Of a stretch of DNA of 64,000 bases, positions 49,791 through 61,800 are shown piece by piece (the stretch's first letter is position 1; every line of letters begins with the position of its first letter). A model generated the notes under the pieces. The model did no database searches. It saw nothing but the letters and a program-made list of their open reading frames with translations, and was not told the DNA's origin. The DNA is from Rhyacichthys aspro (lineage: Eukaryota; Chordata; Actinopteri; Gobiiformes; Rhyacichthyidae). The translations under genes and the position numbers were made by a program. Location: positions 19,295,207-19,359,206 of the forward strand of contig CM072152.1 in assembly GCA_036850595.1 (NCBI GenBank), given 5' to 3'.

Positions 49791-52700
49791 AATGTTTTAA
49801 TTCAACTTGGACCTTTGTCAACCTATATCAAATTTTAGTGTTTATACTCATGAGAGGAGAGCTTCCATCTTACAGTGCAGTTTTTTAAAAGCCTTATAAC
49901 GGCACAATGTTTTCACCACATTGTTTAAAGTTAGTTCACCTCGGATCAAGTGCTGTTCATTTTTAGCATTACAAACAATGAGTATAAAAAGCTAATATGA
50001 CACATTCTGGTATTTTTATTACTGGATCTGTGTCCTGCCTTGTCTTTCAATACAAATAAAACAAAATCAATCATGAAGCAAATAATGACTAGAAAAGATT
50101 TACACATTTAAAATGGCATTTCCTGGCACCAATTATAACATACTCTTTTAAAATGGACCGATTACAGATTAAGCCTCCTTCAAGCTGCAACAATATCATA
50201 CTTTCAAAGTAAATGAAGCTATAGCCAATTATGTCTCACTGTCAGCAGCAGTCAGACAATACCATTAGAAAAGCTGCAGACGACTCTGTTAATGACATGT
50301 CCCTCCATTAACAACACGCCAAAAAAAAACTAAACAAAACAACATGGCAGAACATAGGCATCTGTAAAATAGTCTATATAGAGCACTTTACTAAAACCAC
50401 AGCGTCACTAAAAACAATTGGCCTGATACCGTTTGCAGCACCTAACTCATAAAAACATGCGTGTTAAAGAGAAGTGATGCTGATAGTGTCTTTGATGGAG
50501 TCCGTGATCTGCTCAAAGTCTGTTTCTAAAGACTCTGAGGCAGGAGGTACCTACAAATGCTTTATTTAACACCAAGTCAATTAAAAGACAAAAATCTGTG
50601 GACATGCATGTTATCAGCCCAACTTTAAAGTGGCACTGCCCGATTTTCTTTTTTTTGTTGGCCACTGTAGAAAGTCTGTAAGATTTCAGGTATTAGGTAG
50701 GTATTTTTTATTTATTTATGCATACTGTATATTTATAATTGTTTGCTTGGATCCTGCAAGTCTTGGGCAAAATTTATGCCCACACTCCTAGGACAAGCAC
50801 TCTGTTGAATGAGCTAGTGAGAAATCTGTATAGCATTAGGCAATTTTTCTTAAGTTAAGCAAACAAGTATAAAAGTGCTTATTATCTCAATGTGGGCGAT
50901 GACCAACAAAAGTGGCTATGACCAGTTTATTGAGAAGTTACAGGTGCAGGAGGAGTCAGGACATGGCTGGGATATATTTGTCTAAACAACTACAGTATCT
51001 GGTTGTTGATAATAATTAAGTACTCATTTCTAAGTTTATATTATGCAATCTATTTAAAATGAGGTATAAACAATTACTTTGTTTTCAATTGAGTGCGATT
51101 AAGTTTCAGATTGAAAATTGTGACTGAAAATTTTCAAGGACATGTTACGAAACCCTCTGAGACATACACAACAGCACTTGTATCTTGTTCATTTTTATTG
51201 AGGGGAATTTACAGCTTTTATCTGTCAGTATTTAAATAATGGAGTCAGGTTGCGCTCTATGATGCCACCAGAGATAACTTATCACACCACACAGGAAAGT
51301 CAGAGTGTGGTTTTACTTATCATCGCGTTAAGATCCGGCAAAACGCTAAGCAAACGTAGAGAAGCTGCTCTTGTATTGTTTGAGTCACATTACATGACTC
51401 ATAACAATAAATAGTTAGACAGACATGCACAAAGTCCATATTTTAAAAGTTAATGCAAATGTCGCAGCAAACAAATTGTCTCTAATGATTTGCAAATGTC
51501 TCCAAACACAAAGCACACGTCACACAGGGAACAAGAATTTTTTTGTTTGTTTTTACATTCTCTATTTTTATTATGAAAAGACAACAGAGTAGTTTTGTTT
51601 AAGTCATGTAAATCAACCAGGAAACTCTGGTGTTTATTTGTGACAGCCCGAGGCGACGCATCAATAGAAGAGTTGTGAATTCTCCTGATCCATGCTAAAA
51701 TAAACAAATCGGCTGGAAAAACGACACAGAAGAGTGACTTATATCTTTGTAACGAGTGGAACGGGACAAAAAGACAGCTGTTAGAGAGGGATTTTCAGGT
51801 GGAAATGCAAATATGTTGCTCAACATCGAAAAAAAAATGGAGAAAGTCATAGAAAACCTAATTGTTTTTTGTGAAATTTAGCCATTTGTTTTTCGTCACT
51901 GGGCAGTTATTTGAAATATCAAACCAATGCAGATTATTATTTAAAGAGAGTTCATCTTTTCCTTTCAGCATTTATAGATACGATTGTTAAAAGAAAAAAG
52001 TATAAGAAAAGTTTAAAAATTATATATTTGATTTAAACCATTGCCATAATCATTAGAAGTTGTATGAGTCCTGAGAATAAACTGTACATTCATGCAACAC
52101 TTTGACTCTTTGCAGGCTCTTGTTTGAGATATTTAAGTTCACCGACAATGCAGCGACCTGTTCGTTCACGTCTGCGACAATACCGGGCCGCTATGTGATG
52201 GGCATTATGGGAATAGTCAAGAGGACAAAGCAGCATGTACTTAATGCACTTTTGACAAATAAAAACCAACAAAGCGCCGCATACCTCTCAACAAAAGCTC
52301 CAGTCTCAGCGCTGTATTTAATCAAACACACCTTAGTCCTGTAGGAGCTTGCATTTGACATCACCCCATCACCCCCCCCTTTCCTCCTCATCCTCCTCGC
52401 ACGTGAACTCGGTGCAGTCGGGACACCCAGCGCTCAATGAGAGTCTGGTTTTATCAGGATAAAAGTGGACGGACAAAATGCACGGGAGCGTTAAAGGATG
52501 CTTCCGTCCTGTCTTGTTCCAGAGTGGTTTAGTGTACAGCTGTTTGACTCAAAAAGACAGGTTTACTCTTGTATTGTTCAGAGATTATGCTTTCGATAGG
52601 TCTTTCTTTGCGTCTTGATATTGACATCCCTTAAAACTAGAGTCTTGAAACTAGTTTTAAAGTTGACTTTTTAATAGTCTGGTCACAGCACGGCATTTTA

Positions 52701-52970
52701 CTTGGTATTGTGTAAGTGTCGGAGATAGAGAAGTTATTTTTACATTTAGGCCAAGACCACGATTGATTTATTTGTCCACATCATTAGGGCAATTGGATTG
52801 AGAACCTCGATCTTTAAATGCAACCAAGACAATTATTTCTAATGCTGAGTCCTCTGAAAAAAAAAGATGATAACTTTCCAAACCCTTAGAAAATGTGAGC
52901 AAACCAGCCTTGAGTTTGTCATTGGTATGTACGAGACTACACAAGTGATGTCTGAACTGTTCCCCGGCCA

Positions 52971-52999
52971 TGTAATATTAATCTGTAATTAATATTACA
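52971..52999. repeat. Perfect 12-bp AT-rich inverted repeat
   Basis: TGTAATATTAAT and its exact reverse complement flank a 5-base spacer (CTGTA). Low-complexity AT sequence makes chance formation fairly likely. Confidence 0.8.
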
Positions 53000-53393
53000 G
53001 TCTCTCTTAGTCTCAGAAAGTTGTAGTCTTGTCTTAGTCTCCAATGCAAAAGCTGTTTCTTTTCTTCTATTAAAAGTTCAAGTTAATATTTTAAAAAGAG
53101 ACCAGCCACCTGTCTCAGTTCTGCAGAAAATTCATAAGGCATTTTTACCTCACTCTTATCTCAGGGTCAGACATTGAGATCCAGAATTTTAAATCCAGAC
53201 ATTTAAAACACAATTTTAACATAGTTTATTTCTAATCAGTGAATGGACTGAATTTAAAAAAAAAGACTTGACAACCCAAGCTTATTCTCAGTAAACACAA
53301 CAAACTGGCCATGCGTCATTAGTGTGAGAGAGAAGTAAAATTTATGACCAAGATTAGCAAAGAATTCAGTGAGACAAGATTAAATTACCAAAT

Positions 53394-53426
53394 AGTGCAG
53401 ATAAGTTAATATTACTTATCTGCACT
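53394..53426. repeat. Perfect 13-bp inverted repeat holding two GATA motifs
   Basis: AGTGCAGATAAGT, a 7-base spacer TAATATT, then ACTTATCTGCACT. Each arm contains AGATAAG, a full GATA-factor site, in inverted orientation. The arms are of mixed composition, so chance is less likely than for the AT-only hairpins nearby. Confidence 0.85.
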
Positions 53427-54416
53427 CTTTGAGATTATGACACTGATATCTAAAAATGCTTCATTTGTTAGGGGCTTTTAAATGCCACTTAATTACACGA
53501 GTAAATGGATGTAGTCACTCCCCAGATCTGTCTCTAAAAGTTCTACTCTTAATCTCAGTGAGTGTGGTGGAAACACTTTACTATTCATAATAAAAACAAA
53601 AGCCATTTCTTTAAACAAAAGCCGCGTTAATAACCTTGTGTGAAGAGACCTGCCAGTGTAGACTGTATGCTGCATGTTTATAAGAGTCTTACCTTGTAGC
53701 TGTGAGGATGCTTATGTGTCTGCTTTGCCTTGGAGACTGACCTATCGCTACAAGAGGAGAGAACTTAATTCACAGCAAAGATAGCCCTGTGCGCTTCCTG
53801 TGAGCAGTGCAGCCTCCACACAAGCAACAGGTGGAGAGTGTCTCAGAAATAAAGCTCCATCAAGTGCTATGAAAGAATTGTGAGGACGACACATGACGAG
53901 AATCAAAGATCATCCGGCCTTTGTGCTTCCTTTGCAACAACATAACTCACTTTTAACGTCTCTTACAATGAGCGCTCTTTCACACAAATATAAAGCCTCA
54001 CCTCAGCCAGTGTCATTAAGTGCTTTTTTCTCAGAACTAAACTGAATGGACCAAAAGGACTCTTTGAGATGTCAGTGTGAAAAAGTATTACTGAGCCTGG
54101 GTCAGTCCGAACAGAACATATTGTGCAGTGCAAACAAGGACGATGACTGGTATTAATTAACAATTAACCCCAATAATGTAACTTCAGTCAGTTGAACAAA
54201 GCTCTTTCACTTCTTGCAGCGGGAAACAAAGAGATAGATACGTCTGAGTTAGTTAATATTTAGAGCCGAGTTGAGGGTTACATGCAAATCTATGTTTAAC
54301 CGTTAAACACACGGATGTTTACAGACATGCAGCATTAACTGTGGAGAAAAGATTCGTTATATTTGGGGTGCTTTGATTCAGACATATTTTTGACATATGT
54401 CATCTGCCAATATCAT

Positions 54417-54818
54417 TTTAAAGCAACAATATGTAACTATTCAGATTATGTTTCTATGTTTTATTTAAATGTCAAATGTGAGAATAGTTGTGTTGATTTA
54501 GGAGAAAGTCCTCTTAATGGTAACGTGCTCCATCATCTATTATCATCAAAATTTGTATTACAACTTAAATATCATGTCAAAAAATCATGTCAGGAAAAAT
54601 TTCAAGCCCAAACATTAAGCATTACATATAGCTAATTACCCTACCTAAGGACCCTACCGTTTCAGAAGACATGTTTTTTTAATTCCAGACTTGCCGGTTT
54701 GGATAAACGCCACTTGAAAATAAATGACGTCCGTGAATATGGTGCTGCTGCACAACACAGAGAGAGTGTGAGAGATCTGTGCCCTCTACGGCTAAAAGTT
54801 ACTCAGTGCTGCTTTAAA
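54417..54818. mobile_element. MITE-like element, copy B (both ends present)
   Basis: The element starts TTTAAAGCAACAATATGTAA and ends in the inverse form, ...AGTTACTCAGTGCTGCTTTAAA, giving terminal inverted repeats of about 22 bases with a few mismatches. It is 402 bases long with no coding capacity. Its right half is shared with the copy at 47092-47249. This fits a non-autonomous DNA transposon. A target-site duplication could not be defined. Confidence 0.6.
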
Positions 54819-55440
54819 TACAATTAGAGATATGTTGATTATTGTGAAAACAAAATGACCTGAAAATATTTAATTATCACATTAGTAAAAGTTTAATTGA
54901 ACTAAAATTTATGAAGGGCTAATTTATACATTCAGTTGCACCAAAGTTGCATTTGAAACTTTTTTCAGTCAATTATTTTGACTTGTAAAGTGTGAACATT
55001 TAAACATAATACATAACATAATATTAGTACGATTGAAGCTGCTTTGGGATATTGATACATATCACCAATACCAACCACAGCTATGTTTTAAATACATTTA
55101 TATGATTGAGATGAACCTTTAGCTGTGTCAGAAGTCTTGTATAAACCTTTTATGTGAAAAAATAACAATGAGGATTATGGTCTTAAATTATCCTATATAA
55201 CAGCCAACAACTAAAGTCACTCTTATCTTACGCTGTCCTGAAAATGACTATTGATGCATCTAGAGATGACCAATGCAGCTGTACGTGAGGGTCATGTGAT
55301 CAGATGTTAACAACAATGGTTTATCTCTGGATGCTGCAGCCAATGCACTGAGGAGCTTTATTTAAACACATCACAAGGCTTTCCCCCGTATTGTTCTGTG
55401 TGATTGACCTGGCCTCACACTGCGCTGAAGGAGAGTCGCG

Positions 55441-55465
55441 CACACACACACACACACACACACAC
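55441..55465. repeat. (CA)12 microsatellite
   Basis: Twelve uninterrupted CA units plus a half unit within sox13 intron 1. Confidence 0.9.
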
Positions 55466-56538
55466 GAGACACTATTATTGTTCATTGTGGTGTTTCTCTG
55501 TGGACTCCAGGCTCAATAGGATCCACAGAACAATGTCTAGAGGATATAGGGGGTCAGGAGGAGACGGGGGAAAACACCTTTGTCTGCTCTGCTGCTCTTA
55601 TGGACACATGGCCTGGACAGGAAACACACACAGTCCAGTCATGTAAAGTTCTAAAATGATGCCGAAAAAAACAATACTGCGCATAAGGGTAACACATGTA
55701 CGGAGTGTTTGATATTGTGGTCAGTCTGGAGGGAAGGGGAACTGAGCAGCCAATCAGAATTGAGCTGAGGGCACAGCAAAGATGTAAGACATGATATCGG
55801 CCGGGTCACCTTTGCTCCGACATGAACCCATTCACCTGCCGAGACAAAGACGCACAACACAGAGGAAGAAGAGAAGGGGGCAAAGGTGAGGGGTGACATG
55901 CCTGAGCACTCCTTAGGTCTCGTCTCAGACTGGAAGTAATTTTAACTCTCAGTTTCTTCCATTGTATGATGGACGTTGGATCTTTTGACCTGGTCTCGAT
56001 CACTTAAAGTATTGGTCTTGGATTAAAAGTCATTATTAGATTATTAGGTAAGTTCCCCCTCAATTATGTAGTCCACCTTTAAACGTTACCAGAGTTTCCA
56101 AGACCAGAGTGTATCAACACCAAGACAAGGCCAGGTTACAAGACGAGAGCATAAAACTGTTTGTAAGGGATGGCAGGGAAAGGTAAAAACTATTTTTTTA
56201 AGATAAAATAAAAAAGTTTAAGCAGAAAAGTTTAAGATAAAAAAATTTCTATCCATAAACTAGTTGTGGTCTTGGCTAGTTTTGAAATCCTGAAACCTCT
56301 ATGTCCGAGACAAGAACAGAGTAAAAATAAGAAGTTAAAGTTTGACCAGACAAAACCAAAAACTTTATTAAGGCTCAAGACAAAGTTGTTCTGAGTACAA
56401 CAAAACTTTCTGGTTGGAACCAAATACAGAATACTGATGTAACAGTTTGGGTTGTTTTTTTCCTTACAAATCATAAGATTTTGCATATTGCGTGTCCCAG
56501 TATTGTGTGAGATACTTATGCCTTAGTACCTCATTAAC

Positions 56539-56579
56539 ACAGTCAAATATGATGGATTCAACGCATCATATTTGACTGT
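56539..56579. repeat. Perfect 16-bp inverted repeat with 9-base loop
   Basis: ACAGTCAAATATGATG and its exact reverse complement CATCATATTTGACTGT flank the loop GATTCAACG. It is the longest perfect hairpin noticed in the window. A transcript across it would fold into a stable stem on either strand. The origin could be a small palindromic insertion or the core of a decayed element. Confidence 0.9.
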
Positions 56580-58057
56580 ACGCATTATTATCAAAGATCT
56601 TATATCGCAACACAGTGACGCACCGCACTGTGTGTATTACTCCAGTTGAAAATGAGCATCAGAAAAAGCAAAAGCTGGTGAATTTTCAAATTGAACAGAC
56701 AAAGACGGTTAATGATGCTAAAATGGATAATAGAGAAGAGTGGAAGAGAGTGGAAGCAGCTGTGGGGGGTGTGAAGATGGGAGCGAGGAGGAACAGGAGA
56801 TTGACGGAAAAGAAAGGTCAGGGACTCCCCACTGACGGACAGCTTTGTGTGCGGCCAGCCACTGTAAAGACGAGCACAGTCAGCCGCACACTCACACAGA
56901 CACACAAATACTCAGAGCTATAGGGTGAATGTTCACTGTGACCCCCACTGGGCATGATACCCGCAGGCTTTTACGGACTTTGTGCTCAGTCGAGACTGGC
57001 AGCAAGGGTTCGCCTCTGAAGTGGCCCTAACACTGTCATATAGGACTCTCCAGTTCACTGTGGTCAAGCCTTGAACGCTCTCCAGTGGCACTCGGGACAG
57101 TCTTACTCGAACATTTTTTTTTCTTTCAAAGCGTAGTTATTTTTCAGTAAAACGCAATCATACATATTTAAATTACTTCTGACCTCTGCTGGGCACTGGC
57201 ACGTTACATGAACAGGTCACATGCAAAGAGACATGAAATAGAGTTTTAAAGTCTAGTTTTGTTACTGAACTGACAGCTGTATCAGTGATATCAGTGATGT
57301 TCTTGTTTGTATGTGATGACAGCTTTACATCTCATCACATAATAGTACTGATAAATAATAATAATAGTCTTGGATAGTCTTAAAATAATCCTCAGTCCGG
57401 TAACAAGACAAGACCAAATAAAATGCAACTAATTCAGAGAGAAGACTTTTAAAACGTATTTGAAACTTGTGAATGTTAAACTGTCACGTGTCCATCCTAA
57501 TTGTCCCAGAATGACTTTTTCTACCCTTTATTCCTAATTGACAACTTTCATCCCACTGCTTCACTTTCATCAAACCTGTGAACATTTTAATTACCGTCTT
57601 CTCAAACTGTAGCATATCATCTACAGCTGGCGTAGGCACGAGAAGGGTGTTGAAGCCTTTGGTAAAATGTTTGACGCTTGAGCCTATTCTTGGTAAACCT
57701 GCTGATACCTGCTCATTTGCATCTGCCAACAGGACTGACATCCTCATCCCCCTTTAGCAGCGAGAGCACTGAGCCTCACACGGGGCTCATCAACAGGAAA
57801 AATGAAGATGTCACATGAGAGAGCAGAAATGAGATGGAGTCTGGCAGAGGATGTGAGGAAAGTAAATGACAAAATAAAGAAGTGAAGGACTCTAACACTG
57901 GCACTGACATTTCTGGAGTAAGGCTGACTATTCTTCGGAGCAGTTTGAGGACTTTAGACACAAGCTCCTGAGGCTAAAGCGTTGCCCATTTACTGATACT
58001 TGTGTAAAACTTGTTCAAAAGCACTAGTTTTGGAGTTGACATGAAGCGGTTACTCAC

Positions 58058-58560
58058 CAGTGCCGGTGCGCCCTGACTTCTCTGCAAGAAAAAAAACTTC
58101 CGTCCTCCCCTCTTCTACTCCCGCTAAATTGCTCACCTCATGCAAAGCGCTGTGGTTTGGGGCAGATGCGTCGAGTTCCGTGCGCGGAGCTGGAGTCCTT
58201 CAGAGCAGAGGGACAGCGTCTGTGGTCAGGGCCATGACACTAAACGCACAAGCAGCGAGCAGACGGAGAACAGTTGAAAAGTGTCGCGGCGCGTAAATGT
58301 TTTTGGCGACGGAGCGCAGTCCTGCTCTGACTCACAGTCCCGGCGACTTGTGCTCTCTGGGTTTCCTCCACTCACCGTCAGAGCGCACACTGGCGCTCAC
58401 CTCCCACTTAAAGGGAGAGGACAGATTTCCAGGTTGAGCCGCTGGGAAGAGAGGCAGCACAAAGAGGGAGAGAGGAAAGACACGGACACAGCTTTCAGTG
58501 CTCCTTCCTTCAGAGTGGTCGTACACTGACTCGAGGAGGACGAGCACTGAACACTTGATT
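58058..58560 (-). promoter_or_regulatory. sox13: Probable sox13 promoter and non-coding first exon
   Basis: A GC- and CpG-rich stretch with two strong minus-strand donors: GAG|GTGAGC (exon edge at 58137) and CTG|GTGAGT (edge at 58058). Minus-strand ATGs here open only short frames (for example MALTTDAVPLL then stop), so the exon is taken as 5'UTR. An A/T-rich tract, AATAAAATAAAA, lies just upstream near 58600 and may serve as a TATA-like element. The link to sox13 is inferred from orientation and the absence of any other minus-strand gene. Confidence 0.5.
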
Positions 58561-58830
58561 CTTCACGCAAAGTTTTCTCACGTTATTCTACAATTTTTTT
58601 TATTTTATTTTTTTAATTCAGTGTTTCCCCTGAAAAAATGACACCGTTGACTGTAACAGAAATTAAAACAGTTCTCAAGTTGAAAAGGAATATTCTGTCG
58701 TCCTTTTTGCACAAACAGGGGCCATGACTTTATTTATAAAATACTATTTTTGAGTTAGTCAGTCTTAAGCTAAAAGTGTCTCAAATCCTCAGCAAAGCAT
58801 TACATGAAAAGAATGAAGCCATATCTTAAA

Positions 58831-58859
58831 TATTTATTCAATTTACAATTGAATAAATA
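58831..58859. repeat. Perfect 13-bp AT-rich inverted repeat
   Basis: TATTTATTCAATT and its exact reverse complement flank a 3-base loop (TAC), about 270 bases upstream of the presumed sox13 promoter. It is AT-rich and next to TAAATAAATAAA simple repeats, so it may be slippage-derived. Confidence 0.85.
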
Positions 58860-58869
58860 AGTACATAAA

Positions 58870-61800
58870 TAAATAAAGTGTATCTAGAAGCAGACAAATG
58901 CTCCAAAGCTCACTTCTGGACACTTCTTTCTTCTTTCTTTTCTGTTACACATCATAACATGAATGTTCATTTAGTCACAGAAGTCCTGGGAAGTCTTGCT
59001 GGGATGAAAAATTATCATTTTATTCTAAACTTAATCACAATTGTTTGGTGTTTTTTTGTGTTGTCCTCTAACAAGGCTACCTTCTGGAAAGAGAAAGCTG
59101 CATTATTAATGTTAATCAGGACACAGGCTTCTGTTGAAAGCCTGCTACAGTTAATGGTTCAGTGCACATTTCATCTTATATTATGGACTTAATGGATTTG
59201 TATTGACTCTATATACTCTTGCCAGTGCACCACAGGTCACCAATGAAGCTGAGCAGTTGTCCAGTACAGGGTCAAGGGCTCATTTCATCGATTATACCTG
59301 AGAGTTTTCCACATAAATACCTGTGGCTTTGAGGTAAAAAAGATGTCTTTGACTGCTGCCTGATTGAGTGTAACTGAGTATTAATGCAGACCATTTTAAG
59401 TCTAACATGTTTGCAGCTCAGGGATAAAAATGTCATTGTTTTAGGGGTGTAAAGTATGAAGTTATTTGAGGTATAGTTTGCAGTGGAGGTAAGTTAGCGT
59501 GAGTTCACTTAGGCAGGCACAGGAGAAAAACAAGCTGCTGAAACGTCCCAAAAATGTGACAAAGAACAAGTGAAGACCTCATATCAGGACTGAAGAAAGG
59601 GAGGCACAAAGAAAGAAGTGTGGAGGTCATGGGAGTGTGCCCGGTGAGCAGATAAAAGGAGGCGCGGCTCTGTGGGGAGCAGGAGGATAACGGGCAGAGG
59701 AGAGAGTGAAGGAGGGAGCGGTGGAGGTGGAGAGGGCTGGGCGCTGCGTTGGGAGCTGATGTGCCATTTCTAATCCTCCTGTTCGTGGCTTTGTGCCGTG
59801 GCCCAGCAGGAAGTGGGAGCTGGGCAGACAACAATTAACAAAAGAGCTGTGAAGAATACAATTAGCCATCAATGGCCAACCATGGGCCTTTGTGCCTGTC
59901 GCCATGGAGACGGCACAACACCACTATACCCAGATTACAAAACCTCTTCTGCACTTCTCCTTTTTCTCTCCATCGCCCAGTTTCACCCTTTGGTTCTCGT
60001 TTCTTATGCTTTCAGACTAATGTACCTCAAACTCCTGACCCGTCTGTCTCATACAGGTGCTGCTGCATGGGAACATACAACATACTTTTTTTGTGTTTTT
60101 TGGGGGGGGGGATAAAAAAGCATTAAGTAATAGTCTCCACAGCCAGAGTCAGGAAGAGTTCAGGACCTTCACCTAACTTCACATCTTTACCTTGAAGCAG
60201 CCGGGATGAACCTGGTTCTGAGGTCATCGTTCATGTACTGTTCATTTAAGTCTGACGTACTTTCAGTGTTGAGGTTGAACTCTTATTTCAGTTGTATGTC
60301 TTTGAAAGCACTGAGATCTGGCAGAAATGTTCTTTACTCCGATATGATCACTATTTCTAAATACGAGCGATATGACACCACTTCCTGCTGCTCTGGAAGT
60401 GAAACAAAACTAGGAGCGCTGTATTAGTACAACTCAATAAACCCAAAAGATAGGTTAGTCAGTCTGGGTTAAAAACACTGTAATCTAAACACACGCTCTC
60501 TTAGTGATACAGGATGGGAATGAAGAAAGAAAATATTTAAAAAATACTGTGGATATGAGACTTAATTAACTTCTATGTACCAACCTGCCTAGCCCTGATT
60601 TAATGTCACCCAAAGTTCAGTCTGATCCAGTGGACTGACAGAGGGCGGTTACCACTGACCAACTTTCTTTAAACAAACATATATTTTAGGCTGGGTGTGG
60701 ATGACTACTTCACTAATCACTTTCTAATTGTAAGACTAAAACACTGGACTTATACTCTTTTGTTGACTGTATTAGTTGTGGTAATTTGGTTTATTGTCTG
60801 GCTACTTTAGACAAACTGGTGTACAGGAGTGGAAATGTTGTGTCACCATAAAGCAAAGTCATCATTTATGATTATTCAGGTCAGGCACAATGAAATAATA
60901 AGACATTTAAAGTGCAATTATGCTGCTGATGTCATTTTTCTTAGAGTTTTATTTGAAACAGTGCATGAGTGTGTCATTAACAAAGGCAGAGACATTCGAG
61001 AAAATGTGGTTGTGCAATGCATTAAATACAGGTGGGGCAGGTAAACTACAGTTGGTCGTGTAAAGACTTTCTGGGTCAGGACCAAACGTGCCTCAAACCA
61101 TTAGGTGTGAGACACTTGACAATTGTGCTCCACCCGAAATATTAATACATCGTCTTTTCATTGTTCCCATTGTGCTGCTTCCAAATGAACAGGTGTGAAC
61201 AGATTTTGGAAAGACAGCTTTTGTCTCTGTTGTTTGGTTTTACTGAAAAGTTTTATTTATTTATTTATTTATTATTATTACAGTATGTTCTTTTTTTTTT
61301 CAATGTCATTATGTGATTTTGTTAATGGGATGAATAGCTTTGTTGTTTGTGTCACCTATTCAAAAACGCATGCATTATTGTCTCTAACAATGTGTCTCAA
61401 CAATAGAGAGAAACTGCTGAATGACTGCGTTCAGCTGCCAGCAGCAACATTACAGCTGATTATTTTGATCACACTGGGGTAGCTTCCATCTGCCTTCGCT
61501 GTGGCAACAACAAGGGTCTGTTTGATATATGTGGAGTATTTATTGCAAAAAAACATGACTAACCCCCAGCCTTCAAACCTCGACAACATTATCACCTCCC
61601 ATTGTCCGCATGAGTCAAACAGCACTCTTAAAGACTCCTCACGTGTTTGAACTGCTGCCCTGAGGAAAATAGTACTGGGTCAGTGAAACTAAGTTTGTAA
61701 GTTTAATTCAAGTTTGTAGTTTGCATCGACTCCGTTAACAAAGGTGGTACAGCAAAGTAAAGCACTGATTGATGTGTAATACAAATATGAGTTGCACCTT

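Larger units (their letters stand above)
38273..58057 (-). other. sox13: sox13 first intron (long non-coding stretch)
   Basis: Nearly 20 kb separates the first coding exon from the candidate non-coding first exon. No coding exon with a recognisable product was found in it. It holds MITE-like repeats, a SINE, several perfect short hairpins and GC-richer blocks that look regulatory (about 38.9-39.3, 43.3-43.6 and 48.4-48.8 kb). Human SOX13 carries an upstream exon coding a short N-terminal extension (MSMRSP...). No equivalent was recognised here, but so short an exon could be missed. Confidence 0.5.

Noticed and set aside
59505..59905. Open frames of 92-109 residues on the minus strand
   Set aside because: The DNA at 59580-59740 is strongly purine-rich, which suppresses stops in the complementary frames. 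The products are Ser/Pro/Leu-rich without family resemblance.
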